Source of the DNA: Mycobacterium sp. BK086
Lineage (GTDB): Bacteria; Actinomycetota; Actinomycetes; Mycobacteriales; Mycobacteriaceae
Reading direction: 5' to 3'
Length of the DNA stretch: 64,000 nucleotides
Assembly: GCA_004362315.1 (NCBI GenBank)
Contig: SNWL01000009.1
Span: 248,001 to 312,000, forward strand
Under the pieces are notes generated by a model. The model made no database searches and was not told where the DNA came from. It was given only the letters and a program-made list of their open reading frames with translations. Shown piece by piece: positions 47,412 to 56,020 of this stretch; the first letter of the stretch is position 1, and every line of letters starts with the position of its first letter. A program made the translations under genes and the position numbers.

Positions 47412-48071
47412 ATGGCCACGATCAATGCGGAACCCTTCCCGCTGGACTTCGACGTCGCCAGCACCGCGCTGGTGATCATCGATATGCAGCGCGACTTCGT
47501 GCTGCCCGGCGGGTTCGGCGAGGCGCTGGGCAACGACACCTCGCTGCTGCTGGCCGCGGTCGAACCGATCAACCGGGTCCTGGCCAAGGCCCGCGAGATC
47601 GGGATGCTCGTCATCCACACTCGCGAGGGACACCGTCCGGACCTGACCGACTGTCCGCCGGCCAAGCTGAATCGCGGCGGTAAGACGTTCATCGGCGAGG
47701 CCGGGCCGATGGGGCGCATCCTGGTTCGCGGCGAGAAGGGCCACGACATCATCGACCAGCTGTATCCGATCGACGGTGAGCCGGTGATCGACAAGCCGGG
47801 CAAAGGCAGCTTCCATGCCACCGATCTGGGCCAGATCCTGTCCGACCGCGGCATCAAGACCCTGGTGGTCTGTGGGGTGACCACCGAAGTCTGCGTGCAC
47901 ACCACCGTCCGCGAAGCCAACGACCGCGGATACGAATGCCTGGTCCTCAGCGACTGTTGCGCGTCCTACTTTCCGGAGTTCCATCGGGTGGCGCTGGAGA
48001 TGGTCAAGGCACAAGGCGCGATCTTCGGCTGGGTGGCCGACGCCGACGAGTTCGTCGCCGCGACGTCCTGA
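47412..48071 (+). CDS. Cysteine amidohydrolase, isochorismatase fold (biuret hydrolase-like)
   Basis: A 219-residue isochorismatase-like hydrolase. The catalytic triad is readable: Asp24 (VIIDMQRDF), Lys128 ([10 protein letters not shown]) and Cys161 (GVTTEVCV), with the cis-peptide segment before the Cys. The long segment from GEGHR-like [10 protein letters not shown] to [23 protein letters not shown] closely follows, from memory, the biuret-hydrolase/ureidoacrylate-hydrolase branch. It should release ammonia from a ureide-type amide such as biuret. First gene of a four-gene run with FdrA, DUF1116 and carbamate kinase; 3 bases separate it from fdrA. The true substrate is not proven. Confidence 0.85.
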   Translation: MATINAEPFPLDFDVASTALVIIDMQRDFVLPGGFGEALGNDTSLLLAAVEPINRVLAKAREIGMLVIHTREGHRPDLTDCPPAKLNRGGKTFIGEAGPMGRILVRGEKGHDIIDQLYPIDGEPVIDKPGKGSFHATDLGQILSDRGIKTLVVCGVTTEVCVHTTVREANDRGYECLVLSDCCASYFPEFHRVALEMVKAQGAIFGWVADADEFVAATS

Positions 48072-48074
48072 CGC

Positions 48075-49619
48075 ATGGGATCCAGTTCGCGTTTCTACCC
48101 CAACCTGTACAAGGACTCGGTGTCCTTGATGACGGTGTCGGCGCGGGTGACGTCGATCCCGGGCATCGAGGCCGCGTCGGTGGTGATGGCCTCGGCCACC
48201 AACGTCGACAACTTGGCGCTGGCCGGTCTCGGCACCTTCGAGGTGCGGCCCAACGATCTGATCGTCGCGGTGGCGGGCACCGAGGAGGCGTGCGACGAGG
48301 CGCTCGCGGTCGCCGACAAATTGTTGTCGGCAGCGCCGGGCGACGGCGGGGAGTCCAGCGTCGCGGCACCCACCACCAGCATCCAGATGGCCGTCGCCAA
48401 GGATCCGGCATTGGACCTCGCGCTGATCTCGGTGCCCGGCGACTATGCCGCCGCCGAAGCGATGAAGGCGCTGCGGCTGGGGTTGGACGTCATGGTGTTC
48501 AGCGACAACGTCAGCGTGGCAGACGAACTGGCGCTGAAGCAGTATGCGCGCGACGCCGACCTGATGGTGATGGGCCCCGACTGCGGAACGTCGATCGTCA
48601 ACGGCATCCCGTTGGGTTTCGCAAACGTCGTGCGGCGCGGGCCGATTGGGGTGGTCGGCGCGTCGGGCACCGGCACCCAGGAGGTGACGGTCCGGATCCA
48701 CCAGAACGGGTCCGGGGTCTCGCAGGCGCTGGGCACCGGCGGCCACGACCTGGCCGATGTCATCGGCGGCATCTCGATGCTGCACGGCCTGGCGGCCCTC
48801 GACGGGGATCCCGACACCGAGGTGATCGTGCTGGTATCCAAACCGCCGTCAGAGACGGTAGCCGCGAGAGTGCTTGCCGCAGCGAGATCTAGCGCCAAAC
48901 CCGTCGTCGTCATCTTCCTCGGCGCCGACCCGGCGACCATCACCGGCGACGGGGTGTACGGCGCGGCCTACCTCGCTCAAGCCGCCGACATGGCCGTGCA
49001 GTTGGCTCGCGGTGAGCGGCCGGACTTCGGCGATATCGTCATCACGCCCGAAATACGAAGCACCCTCGATGATCTCGCGGCATCGATGTCTGCTGATCAG
49101 CGCTACGTGCGAGGCATCTTCTCCGGGGGCACGTTCTGTTTCGAGGCTCAGCTGGTCCACCGCGCACACGGCATCACCGCGCACTCGAACACGCCGGTGG
49201 CGGGCAACACCGCGCTGACCGATATCCGAAACAGCCTGGGCAACACGATCATCGACATGGGTGACGACGAATTCACCCAGGGTAAGCCACATCCCATGAT
49301 CGACCCGTCGGGCAAGGATGCCCGCATTCGCGACGAGATCGCCGACCCGACCACGGCCGTCGTGCTGTTCGACGTGGTGCTGGGTTATGGGTCGGCCGAA
49401 GATCCGACGGCAGGGCTGATTTCGATCATCGAGGCGGCGCGGGCTGACGGAAGTACGGTCGCATTCATCGGCTACGTGTGCGGCACCGACCTAGATCCCC
49501 AGGACCGGGCCGCGGCCGTCGCGGGCCTGAAGTCCGTCGGGGCACTGGTCGCCTCCAGCAACGCCGAGGCCGCCCTGTGGTCGGCTACCCTGATCGCCGC
49601 GCGGGGAGGACAGCGGTGA
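48075..49619 (+). CDS. fdrA: FdrA-family acyl-CoA synthetase-like protein
   Basis: A 514-residue protein related to succinyl-CoA synthetase alpha (CoA-binding fold). In enterobacteria FdrA, YlbE and YlbF together form oxamate (oxalurate) carbamoyltransferase. Here residues 1-90 have the FdrA N-terminal ACT-like part (RFYPNLYKDSVSLMTVSARVTSIPGIEAASVVMASATN). GPDCGTSIVNGIPLGFANVVRRGPIGVVGASGTGTQEV is the Rossmann/phosphate region (about 170-205), and DGDPDTEVIVLVSKPPSE follows; a C-terminal CoA-ligase-like domain completes it. Its stop overlaps the next start by 4 bases, so it is tightly coupled. Confidence 0.9.
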   Translation: MGSSSRFYPNLYKDSVSLMTVSARVTSIPGIEAASVVMASATNVDNLALAGLGTFEVRPNDLIVAVAGTEEACDEALAVADKLLSAAPGDGGESSVAAPTTSIQMAVAKDPALDLALISVPGDYAAAEAMKALRLGLDVMVFSDNVSVADELALKQYARDADLMVMGPDCGTSIVNGIPLGFANVVRRGPIGVVGASGTGTQEVTVRIHQNGSGVSQALGTGGHDLADVIGGISMLHGLAALDGDPDTEVIVLVSKPPSETVAARVLAAARSSAKPVVVIFLGADPATITGDGVYGAAYLAQAADMAVQLARGERPDFGDIVITPEIRSTLDDLAASMSADQRYVRGIFSGGTFCFEAQLVHRAHGITAHSNTPVAGNTALTDIRNSLGNTIIDMGDDEFTQGKPHPMIDPSGKDARIRDEIADPTTAVVLFDVVLGYGSAEDPTAGLISIIEAARADGSTVAFIGYVCGTDLDPQDRAAAVAGLKSVGALVASSNAEAALWSATLIAARGGQR

Positions 49620-51028
49620 AGAAGCTTTTCGAACAGGACCTCAAGGTCGTCAATGTCGGCCTTCAGGGGTTCGCCACCAACATCATTGCCGCCGGCGGCC
49701 AGGTCACCAACGTCACCTGGGCGCCGCCCGCGGGAGCCGATCCCGCGCTGGGCTGGGCGCTGGCCACCCTCGTCGGGGATCCGCGCATCGAGGCGGCCAA
49801 CCAGATCGCGTTCGACCGGTATCTGGCCGCGCAACCTCGCCTGGTCGACCTGGTTCGCGCGGGCGAGGCGATCCCCGGGCTCGGCGCGGGCGAACGTCGT
49901 ATCCTGCATTCCGGCCCGCCGATCGCCTGGCCCGAGATGTGCGGCCCGCAGCGCGGCGCGATTGCCGGCGCCATCCTCTACGAAGGCTGGGCCGACGATC
50001 TCGACGCCGCCGAAAAGCTCGCCGGCAGTGGGGAAGTGGCACTGGAACCCTGCCACGAACACGGGGCGGTCGGGCCGATGGCGGGCATCATCAGCCCGTC
50101 GATGCCGGTGTGGGTGGTGGAGAACACCGCGGCGGGTAACCGGGCGTTCTGCAATCTCAACGAGGGGCTGGGCAAGGTGCTGCGGTTCGGCGCCAACTCG
50201 CCAGACGTGATCGAGCGGTTGCGCTGGCTGGGCAGCGAGTTCTTCGCCACCATGCAGGTCGCGGTGCGCGGACTGGCCGACCCGGACCTCAAACCGCTGA
50301 TGGCCCAGGCGTTGCACATGGGCGACGAGCTGCACAACCGCAACGCCGCAGCGTCAGGGTTGTTGTTCAAGCGACTGACGTTGTCGCTGTTGGGTTCTGA
50401 CGTTCCTGCCGATGCGGTGCGGCGCGCATGCGAGTTCGTCGCGGGCAACGACCACTTCTTCCTCAACATCTCGATGGCCGCGTCCAAGTCGATGTCGGAC
50501 GCCGCGGCGGGGGTGGCCGGCAGCAGCATGGTCACGGTGATGGCCCGCAACGGGGTGAACTTCGGCATCAAACTCTCCGGCACGGGCGACCAGTGGTTCC
50601 AGGCGCCCGCCAATCCCGTTGACGGCCTGTACTTCCCGGGCTATTCGGTCGACGACGCGGCCGCCGACCTCGGCGACTCGGCCATTACCGAGACCAACGG
50701 TCTGGGCGGGTTCGCAATGGCGGCCTCACCCGCGATCGTCCAATTCGTCGGTGGCACGCCCGCCGATGCGACGGCCAACAGTCGGCGCATGCTGTCGATC
50801 ACGCTCGGCACCAACCCGGCATTCACGTTGCCGCCGTTGAACTTCGGTGGCACGCCCGCCGGCATCGACGCGCGCCTGGTCGTCGACTCCGGCGTTCTGC
50901 CCATCATCAACACCGGCATCGCGCACCGGCAGGCCGGTGTCGGGCAGATCGGCGCGGGTATCACCACCGCGCCGATGGACTGTTTCAACGAGGCGCTGGC
51001 GGCGCTTGCGGTGGGACTGCAGAAGTGA
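49616..51028 (+). CDS. DUF1116 protein (YlbE-like)
   Basis: A 470-residue DUF1116 protein, the second component found with FdrA in oxamate carbamoyltransferase. The conserved segments include GPMAGIISPSMPVWVVENT, CNLNEGLGKVLRFGANSP, HNRNAAASGLLFKRL, ARNGVNFGIKLSGTGDQWF, and the end DSGVLPIINTGIAHRQAGVGQIGAG. GTG start overlaps the fdrA stop and the gene in turn overlaps the kinase start. The YlbF (DUF2877) component of the enterobacterial system is not present in this cluster. Confidence 0.9.
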   Translation: MKKLFEQDLKVVNVGLQGFATNIIAAGGQVTNVTWAPPAGADPALGWALATLVGDPRIEAANQIAFDRYLAAQPRLVDLVRAGEAIPGLGAGERRILHSGPPIAWPEMCGPQRGAIAGAILYEGWADDLDAAEKLAGSGEVALEPCHEHGAVGPMAGIISPSMPVWVVENTAAGNRAFCNLNEGLGKVLRFGANSPDVIERLRWLGSEFFATMQVAVRGLADPDLKPLMAQALHMGDELHNRNAAASGLLFKRLTLSLLGSDVPADAVRRACEFVAGNDHFFLNISMAASKSMSDAAAGVAGSSMVTVMARNGVNFGIKLSGTGDQWFQAPANPVDGLYFPGYSVDDAAADLGDSAITETNGLGGFAMAASPAIVQFVGGTPADATANSRRMLSITLGTNPAFTLPPLNFGGTPAGIDARLVVDSGVLPIINTGIAHRQAGVGQIGAGITTAPMDCFNEALAALAVGLQK

Positions 51029-52389
51029 GCACCGCCATCGTCGCGTTCGGCGGCAACGCACTGGTCACCGACGCCGAGCATGACTCCATCCCGCAACAGT
51101 ACGACACGGTCGCCCGCACCGTCTCGCCGCTGATCGACATGGTGGAGCAGGGCTGGAAACTCGTTGTCTCCCATGGCAATGGACCGCAGGTCGGCTTCAT
51201 CCTGCGCCGCTCGGAACTTGCCGAGGGTGAGGTCGACCCGGTTCCGGTGGACTACGCCGTCGCCGACACGCAGGGCGCGATCGGCTACATGTTCGTCAAG
51301 GCCCTGCGCAACGAGCTCGCCCGACGCGGCTTGTCCCGGCCGGTCGTGGCGGTGGTGACCCACTCGGTGGTCAGCCTCGACGACTCGGCCTTCGGCAACC
51401 CCACCAAACCGGTCGGCTCCTTTCTCGACGAGGGCCGGGCCAGGGAGCTGGCCGCGAGCCAGGGCTGGACCATCGCCGAGGACGCGGGACGTGGCTGGCG
51501 GCGCACGGTGGCCTCGCCGCGGCCGACGACCATCCTGGAGACCGAGGTGATCCGCGGGCTGCTCGACAGCGGCGCGATCGTCGTCGCTGTCGGAGGCGGC
51601 GGGATCCCCGTCGCGCTGGAACGGGACGGCACCGTCGTCGGGGTGGAGGCCGTCGTCGATAAGGACATCGCCTCGGGCTTGCTGGCCCACGAACTGGGTG
51701 CGGACCTACTGATGATTCCCACCGGGGTGCCGCGGGTGGCTATCGGATTCGGGACGCCAGACGAGGCGTGGCTGGACACCATCACCGTCGAGCAGGCCCG
51801 CGACTTCATCGCGTCGGGCCAGTTCGGCAAGGGGTCGATGGAGCCGAAAGTGGAGGCCGTCGCCGACTTCGTCGCCGCGACACCCGGAGCCGTCGGCGTC
51901 ATCGGGGCGGCCGAGGAGATCCCGGCAATCTTGGCAGGTACGTCGGGAACGCGAATTGTCGGTAGGGTAGGCGCCGTGCCACGAGACGACGAAAGTGACG
52001 GCAGCGGAGTGCTATTGGCGGTCAACGGTACGTTGATGCGCGGGCTGAAACTCTCGCCGAACATGGCTGCCGCCGGCGCCACCTTCATCCGGGAGGCCAC
52101 GACCGAGCCGGCGTACCGGCTGTGGACCATCAACGACGACCATCCCGCGATGATCCGGGTCACCGACGATTCGGGGGTCGGGGTGGCCGTCGAGGTGTGG
52201 GACGTGCCCGCGGCGGGCCTCGCGGGGATCCTGCTGGCCGAGCCGCCCGGGCTGTCGATCGGGAAGGTCCGACTCAGCGACGGGTCGACAGTGTTGGGTG
52301 TGATCGGTGAGCCCGCGCTGGTCGAGGGCCAGCAAGAGATCACTGCATTCGGCGGTTGGCGGGCGTACACCGCCGCCGAGGGGCTGTGA
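51025..52389 (+). CDS. Carbamate kinase fused to allophanate hydrolase C-terminal-like domain
   Basis: A 454-residue fusion. Residues 1-320 are a carbamate kinase (amino acid kinase fold: VAFGGNAL, VVSHGNGPQVG, VAVGGGGIPV, AVVDKDIASGLLA, KVEAVADFVAATPGAVGVIG), which uses carbamoyl phosphate and ADP to make ATP, ammonia and CO2. Residues about 328-454 (VNGTLMRGLKLSPNMAAAGA, EPAYRLWTIND, VAVEVWDVPAAGLAGILLAEP, ITAFGGWRAYTA) resemble the C-terminal domain of allophanate hydrolase AtzF/DUR1, which acts on N-carboxycarbamate. I know of no described enzyme with this fusion. GTG overlaps the preceding stop. The kinase assignment is firm; the second domain is recalled from family patterns. Confidence 0.85.
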   Translation: MSTAIVAFGGNALVTDAEHDSIPQQYDTVARTVSPLIDMVEQGWKLVVSHGNGPQVGFILRRSELAEGEVDPVPVDYAVADTQGAIGYMFVKALRNELARRGLSRPVVAVVTHSVVSLDDSAFGNPTKPVGSFLDEGRARELAASQGWTIAEDAGRGWRRTVASPRPTTILETEVIRGLLDSGAIVVAVGGGGIPVALERDGTVVGVEAVVDKDIASGLLAHELGADLLMIPTGVPRVAIGFGTPDEAWLDTITVEQARDFIASGQFGKGSMEPKVEAVADFVAATPGAVGVIGAAEEIPAILAGTSGTRIVGRVGAVPRDDESDGSGVLLAVNGTLMRGLKLSPNMAAAGATFIREATTEPAYRLWTINDDHPAMIRVTDDSGVGVAVEVWDVPAAGLAGILLAEPPGLSIGKVRLSDGSTVLGVIGEPALVEGQQEITAFGGWRAYTAAEGL

Positions 52390-52467
52390 TCAGGGCGGTC
52401 TAGCCACCGTCAATGGTGCCCGATACCATGCGTCACACACACCACCAAAAACTCCGAGGGCTGACGC

Positions 52468-53565
52468 ATGGGTGAGCGCGAGTTCGCCATCGCTACTGCG
52501 GTGCTGCGCGCTACCGGCTATCTGAACCGAGTCCGCATCCTGATCGGCGTGCTGTGCATTGGCAAGGGTCTGGTCAGTGTCTTCGAACAGTTTCACGCGC
52601 TGCAGCCAGCCGGCCCACATGGGGTGCTCGCTCGGACGATCCACTTGGCAGTGTTGGTATCCGCCATTGCGATTGGAATCTGGTGGCTGGTGCGGCCGTG
52701 GCCGAGTCACCGGTCCGCGATCGCGTTCGCGGTGTGGGGTGATGTCGCGGTGGCTGCAATAGCTCTGACATTCGCCGTGCCTGAGGTGCGGCTGTCGGCG
52801 ACCGTCTACATGTGCCTGATCGGCGTTTTTGTCGCAGTGCTGTTGGGGTATCGGGTGCTGTTTCTGCACTGCGGTTTCGCCACCGCGACGATCGCGGTGT
52901 TCACCTGGATAGGTGTGCAGTTCGACGGCGCGTCGCTGTCGGAGCTGTCGCTGTTCTTCATGCCGGCGATGACAACGGTGGTTGTGCTGCCGGCGATTGC
53001 CGCGATGGTCATCGAAGGCACCCGGCGCGGTCTGAGTGCCACCGCTGACGCGGCCAATCGAGATCCGCTGACCGGGTTGCTGAACCGTCGCGGGCTCTAT
53101 ACCGAGGTGAGCCTGACACTGGCCCGCAGTTCGCAGGGCACGTTCCTGGCCGTGGTCGTCATCGACCTCGACGGCTTCAAGCAGCTCAACGATGACCATG
53201 GGCACGGCGCCGGTGATGCCACGTTGCGCACGGTCGCTGACCAGCTGACCAAGTTGATCCGGACCCGCGATATCGCCGCACGCGTTGGCGGCGACGAATT
53301 CATTCTCGTCGCTGGGCTTTCCGACGAGAACGACCTCGACAGCTTCGTGCGGCGGGTACAGGCGTTGACGCTGCGCAATCCAGAGGGGTTGGCGCTGCGC
53401 TCGAGCGTGGGCGTCACCTGGGACATCGCCGACACACGCGAATTCGATCTCGAGACGGTGCTGCACCGCGCCGACGAAGCGATGTACCGCGCCAAGCGGG
53501 TCGGGGGAGGGTCGGCCGTGGTGATCGAGCCGCCGACTGCCGAGGAGCCGCAGGCCGTGGGATAA
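52468..53565 (+). CDS. Membrane-bound diguanylate cyclase (GGDEF)
   Basis: A 365-residue protein that makes cyclic di-GMP. The N-terminal ~185 residues form about six membrane helices of an unnamed sensor module. The catalytic domain starts at DPLTGLLNRRGL (near 192); the active GGDEF (RVGGDEFILVA near 272) is intact, and the inhibitory I-site RxxD (RTRD) sits the normal five residues before it. A cytoplasmic output domain without EAL is likely, so net synthesis is expected. It is 78 bases after the kinase gene and starts with an ATG inside a TGACGCATG half-site. Confidence 0.92.
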   Translation: MGEREFAIATAVLRATGYLNRVRILIGVLCIGKGLVSVFEQFHALQPAGPHGVLARTIHLAVLVSAIAIGIWWLVRPWPSHRSAIAFAVWGDVAVAAIALTFAVPEVRLSATVYMCLIGVFVAVLLGYRVLFLHCGFATATIAVFTWIGVQFDGASLSELSLFFMPAMTTVVVLPAIAAMVIEGTRRGLSATADAANRDPLTGLLNRRGLYTEVSLTLARSSQGTFLAVVVIDLDGFKQLNDDHGHGAGDATLRTVADQLTKLIRTRDIAARVGGDEFILVAGLSDENDLDSFVRRVQALTLRNPEGLALRSSVGVTWDIADTREFDLETVLHRADEAMYRAKRVGGGSAVVIEPPTAEEPQAVG

Positions 53566-53569
53566 ACCG

Positions 53570-54418
53570 TCAGTTTCGCTCGCTGGCGCCGTCGCGGCGG
53601 CGTACTCCGGCGAGAACGTCGGCGGCGGCCCGGAATTGAAGGTGCCGCACTTGGCCGTCCTCGATGGTGAAATCGAAGGCAACCTTGACCTCGCCGCGGT
53701 GGATCCATGCGGAGCCTGGACGGTCTCCGACGAACACCGGAAACGCCGCAGCGGCAGCGCCATTGAAGAAGTTGGCCACCTCGTCGCGGCCCTGCATGTG
53801 GGCCGGCGTGCCGAGTGCGCTGGCGGCTGCGTCGGCGGAGACCGCGACATCGGGGGCGAGCAGCTGCAGCAACCGGGTGAAGTCGCCCTCGCGCGCCGCT
53901 GCCATGAAGGCGTCCACGACTTCCCAATCGGCGAGGGCATCCTCTGGTGATGGTGGACGGACCTTGGCCCGAGCCCGAGAGGCCAGCTTGCGGGCCGCGA
54001 CCGTGGATGTGTCGAGCATCGAGGCGATCAAGTCGAAGTCCACGCCGAAGCTGTCGTGCAGCACGAAGGCCACGCGTTCGGCCGGCGTGAGCCGGTCGAG
54101 CACCACCTGTAGGGCGATGCCGACGGTGTCGGCCAGCACCACGTCGTCGGCGGGATCGGGTGCCGTGTCCTCGAGCTCGATCGACTCGGTCGGCACCGGG
54201 GTGCGCGCACGCAGCCGGTCGAGGCACAGCCGTGAGGTCACAGTGGTGAGCCAGCCCGCGAGGTTGTCGATGGTCTCGTCGGTGGCGTGCAGGCGCAACC
54301 ACGCGTGCTGCACGACGTCCTGTGCTGCGTCGGAGTCGCCGAGAATCCGGCCGGCGATACGTTGCAGGCGAGGGCGCTCGGCCTCGAAACCCTCGCGGAG
54401 TTGATCGTCACTCACCAT
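53570..54418 (-). CDS. ECF sigma factor with SnoaL-like C-terminal domain (SigJ/ECF41 type)
   Basis: A 282-residue ECF sigma factor. Region 2 is RLQRIAGRILGDSDAAQDVVQHAWLRL, region 4 is LTPAERVAFVLHDSFGVDFDLIASMLDTSTVAARKLASRAR, and the C-terminal ~110 residues form a SnoaL-like domain, as in SigJ and ECF41 sigma factors. In that group the extra domain controls activity in place of an anti-sigma. The usual DGGG motif of the linker is not visible here (ADAAAS instead). It diverges from the DUF1059 gene across a perfect inverted repeat (54440-54465). Start could also be GTG 6 bases earlier. Confidence 0.9.
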   Translation of the reverse strand: MVSDDQLREGFEAERPRLQRIAGRILGDSDAAQDVVQHAWLRLHATDETIDNLAGWLTTVTSRLCLDRLRARTPVPTESIELEDTAPDPADDVVLADTVGIALQVVLDRLTPAERVAFVLHDSFGVDFDLIASMLDTSTVAARKLASRARAKVRPPSPEDALADWEVVDAFMAAAREGDFTRLLQLLAPDVAVSADAAASALGTPAHMQGRDEVANFFNGAAAAAFPVFVGDRPGSAWIHRGEVKVAFDFTIEDGQVRHLQFRAAADVLAGVRRRDGASERN

Positions 54419-54439
54419 GGCGGTCACACTTTCGTCGTT

Positions 54440-54465
54440 GGGTGCGTCAACATCTTGACGCACCC
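54440..54465. promoter_or_regulatory. 11-bp inverted repeat between the ECF sigma and DUF1059 genes
   Basis: GGGTGCGTCAA at 54440-54450 and its exact reverse complement TTGACGCACCC at 54455-54465, with CATC between. Placement between divergent genes makes it a good operator candidate. No repressor gene is adjacent. Confidence 0.55.
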
Positions 54466-54503
54466 CGACCGGTGGGTGTGACCAGAGAGGGAGGACGACC
54501 CCC

Positions 54504-54740
54504 GTGAAGACCATGACCTGCCAAGACCTCGGTGGCCCATGCGAATTCGTGCATCGCGGTGAGAGCGCCGACGACATCATCAATGCGCAGGACAAGCACC
54601 TCAAGGACCTGGTCAAAGGCGGCGACGACGCTCACGTACCCGCACGCGAAGACATGAAGGGCCGTTGGCGCCACCCGATCAAGTCGATGGGTTGGTACAA
54701 CGACGTCAAGAAGCGATTCGCTGAGTTGCCGGAGCTATAG
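54504..54740 (+). CDS. DUF1059 family small protein
   Basis: A 78-residue soluble protein. MTCQDLGGPCEFVHRGESADDI with two Cys is the DUF1059 motif that probably binds metal or forms a disulfide; the rest is charged and ends in KSMGWYNDVKKRFAELPEL. GTG at 54504 or ATG at 54513 can start it; both follow a GGGAGGACG Shine-Dalgarno. Divergent from the ECF sigma gene and ending 3 bases from the FAD oxidoreductase gene. DUF1059 proteins are small and widespread; the function is unknown. Confidence 0.85.
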   Translation: MKTMTCQDLGGPCEFVHRGESADDIINAQDKHLKDLVKGGDDAHVPAREDMKGRWRHPIKSMGWYNDVKKRFAELPEL

Positions 54741-54743
54741 GCC

Positions 54744-55895
54744 TCAGAGGCGAGCGGGCAGGCGCGATCGGTGGGCCACCAGCAGCTGGCCCAGTGCGTA
54801 TTCGGTGTCGGCGTTGTGGGTCAGGATGCCCACCGCCGCGCCGTCGGCCTCATACCAAACGGTGAAGCCATCGCCGTGATCGATCAGGTAGCTGTTGTCG
54901 AAGTCGCCGCCCCACCCGCTGTACTTGACGGTCGCTTCTCCGATTGTGGTCCAGAAGCCGGGGACGGCGCCCCAGGTGCCTGGTTGGCCGGCGGCGGCCG
55001 CGCCGGCGAGCGCTCCCTGGTCGATGGCGTCCTGCCAGTGTTCGGTGGGTACCGGGCGTTGCGCGGTTGCGTTGTCGGCGAGCGCGACGTCGCCGGCGGC
55101 GTAGACGCCCGCAGCGGTGGTTGCCATGTCGGCGCCGACGGTGATGCGACCCTCGTGCACCGCGAGTCCGGCGGCCTCGGCCAGGGCGTTGTTGGGTGAG
55201 ATGCCGGTGGCGGCGACGATCATGTCCGCGCGGAGGGTGTCGCCGTTGTCGAGATGCACGACGCCTGACTCGAGCGCGTGCGCCTCGGCTCCGCCGATGT
55301 AGTGCACGCCGGCATCGGTGAGCAGTTGCAATATTCGCTTGCCAGCCTGCTCGCCGAGTCGACCGCGCTGAGGCGATTCCTCAGGTGCCACGACAGTGAC
55401 GCTGAGGCCGCGACTTGCCAGGGATGCCGCGGCCTCGCAGCCGATGAATCCGGCACCGATGACGACAGCGGTTGTCGCGCCGCGGGCTTGATCGCGTAGG
55501 CGCGTCGCGTCCTCCAGCGAGCGCAGCAGCATGGCGTTGTCGCTTCCCGGCACGGGAAGCGGCGCGGGCGCGGCGCCGCTGGCGATAACCAATGTCCGAT
55601 AGTCGAAATCCTCTGCCGCACAGTGCACCACACTGTGCGCCAGATCGATGTCGTGTACCGGGCTGTCGGTCAGCACGCGGATGGATCGCTTCGTGAACCA
55701 GTCGGGATCGTGAAGCCGGACGCTGTCGGTATCGCCGCGGAGAAAGTCCTTACTCAGCGGGGGACGCTGGTAGGGCGGATGGACGTCAGCGGTCACCACG
55801 GTCACCGGGGAGTGTGAATCGATCTGCCGGAATCGTTCGGCGGCAGACACTGCCGCGGGCCCGCTTCCGATCACGACCATTCCTGGAGACTGCAT
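54744..55895 (-). CDS. FAD/NAD(P)H-dependent oxidoreductase (ferredoxin reductase-like)
   Basis: A 383-residue pyridine nucleotide-disulfide oxidoreductase family protein. FAD site VVIGSGPAAVSAAERFRQ (near 7), active-site-like HPPYQRPPLSKDFL, NAD(P) site VVIGAGFIGCEAAASLASRGLSVTVV (near 140), and GVYAAGDVALADN (near 280) are standard for ferredoxin/rubredoxin reductases feeding P450s or dioxygenases. It lacks the long C-terminal thioredoxin-like domain. No ferredoxin gene is adjacent, so the partner is not defined. ATG before QSPGMVVIG chosen. Confidence 0.92.
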   Translation of the reverse strand: MQSPGMVVIGSGPAAVSAAERFRQIDSHSPVTVVTADVHPPYQRPPLSKDFLRGDTDSVRLHDPDWFTKRSIRVLTDSPVHDIDLAHSVVHCAAEDFDYRTLVIASGAAPAPLPVPGSDNAMLLRSLEDATRLRDQARGATTAVVIGAGFIGCEAAASLASRGLSVTVVAPEESPQRGRLGEQAGKRILQLLTDAGVHYIGGAEAHALESGVVHLDNGDTLRADMIVAATGISPNNALAEAAGLAVHEGRITVGADMATTAAGVYAAGDVALADNATAQRPVPTEHWQDAIDQGALAGAAAAGQPGTWGAVPGFWTTIGEATVKYSGWGGDFDNSYLIDHGDGFTVWYEADGAAVGILTHNADTEYALGQLLVAHRSRLPARL

Positions 55896-56020
55896 GGGCG
55901 CCGGGATACCCGTTGAAAACTGACTTAAGCGCCCGCGGTCAGGCGCCAATCTGGTTTCGCGCGGCCCCAGCTGGGTACTAGCGAGCCGTCGGAGTCCGAC
56001 CCGAGGAAGGTGCTCTTCTG

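Noticed and set aside
55880..55930. Possible SigF-type promoter before the FAD oxidoreductase (GGGTAT at 55906-55911)
   Set aside because: The only GTTT is 5 bases away instead of 15-17 and the correctly spaced sequence is GCTT, so the match is too weak.
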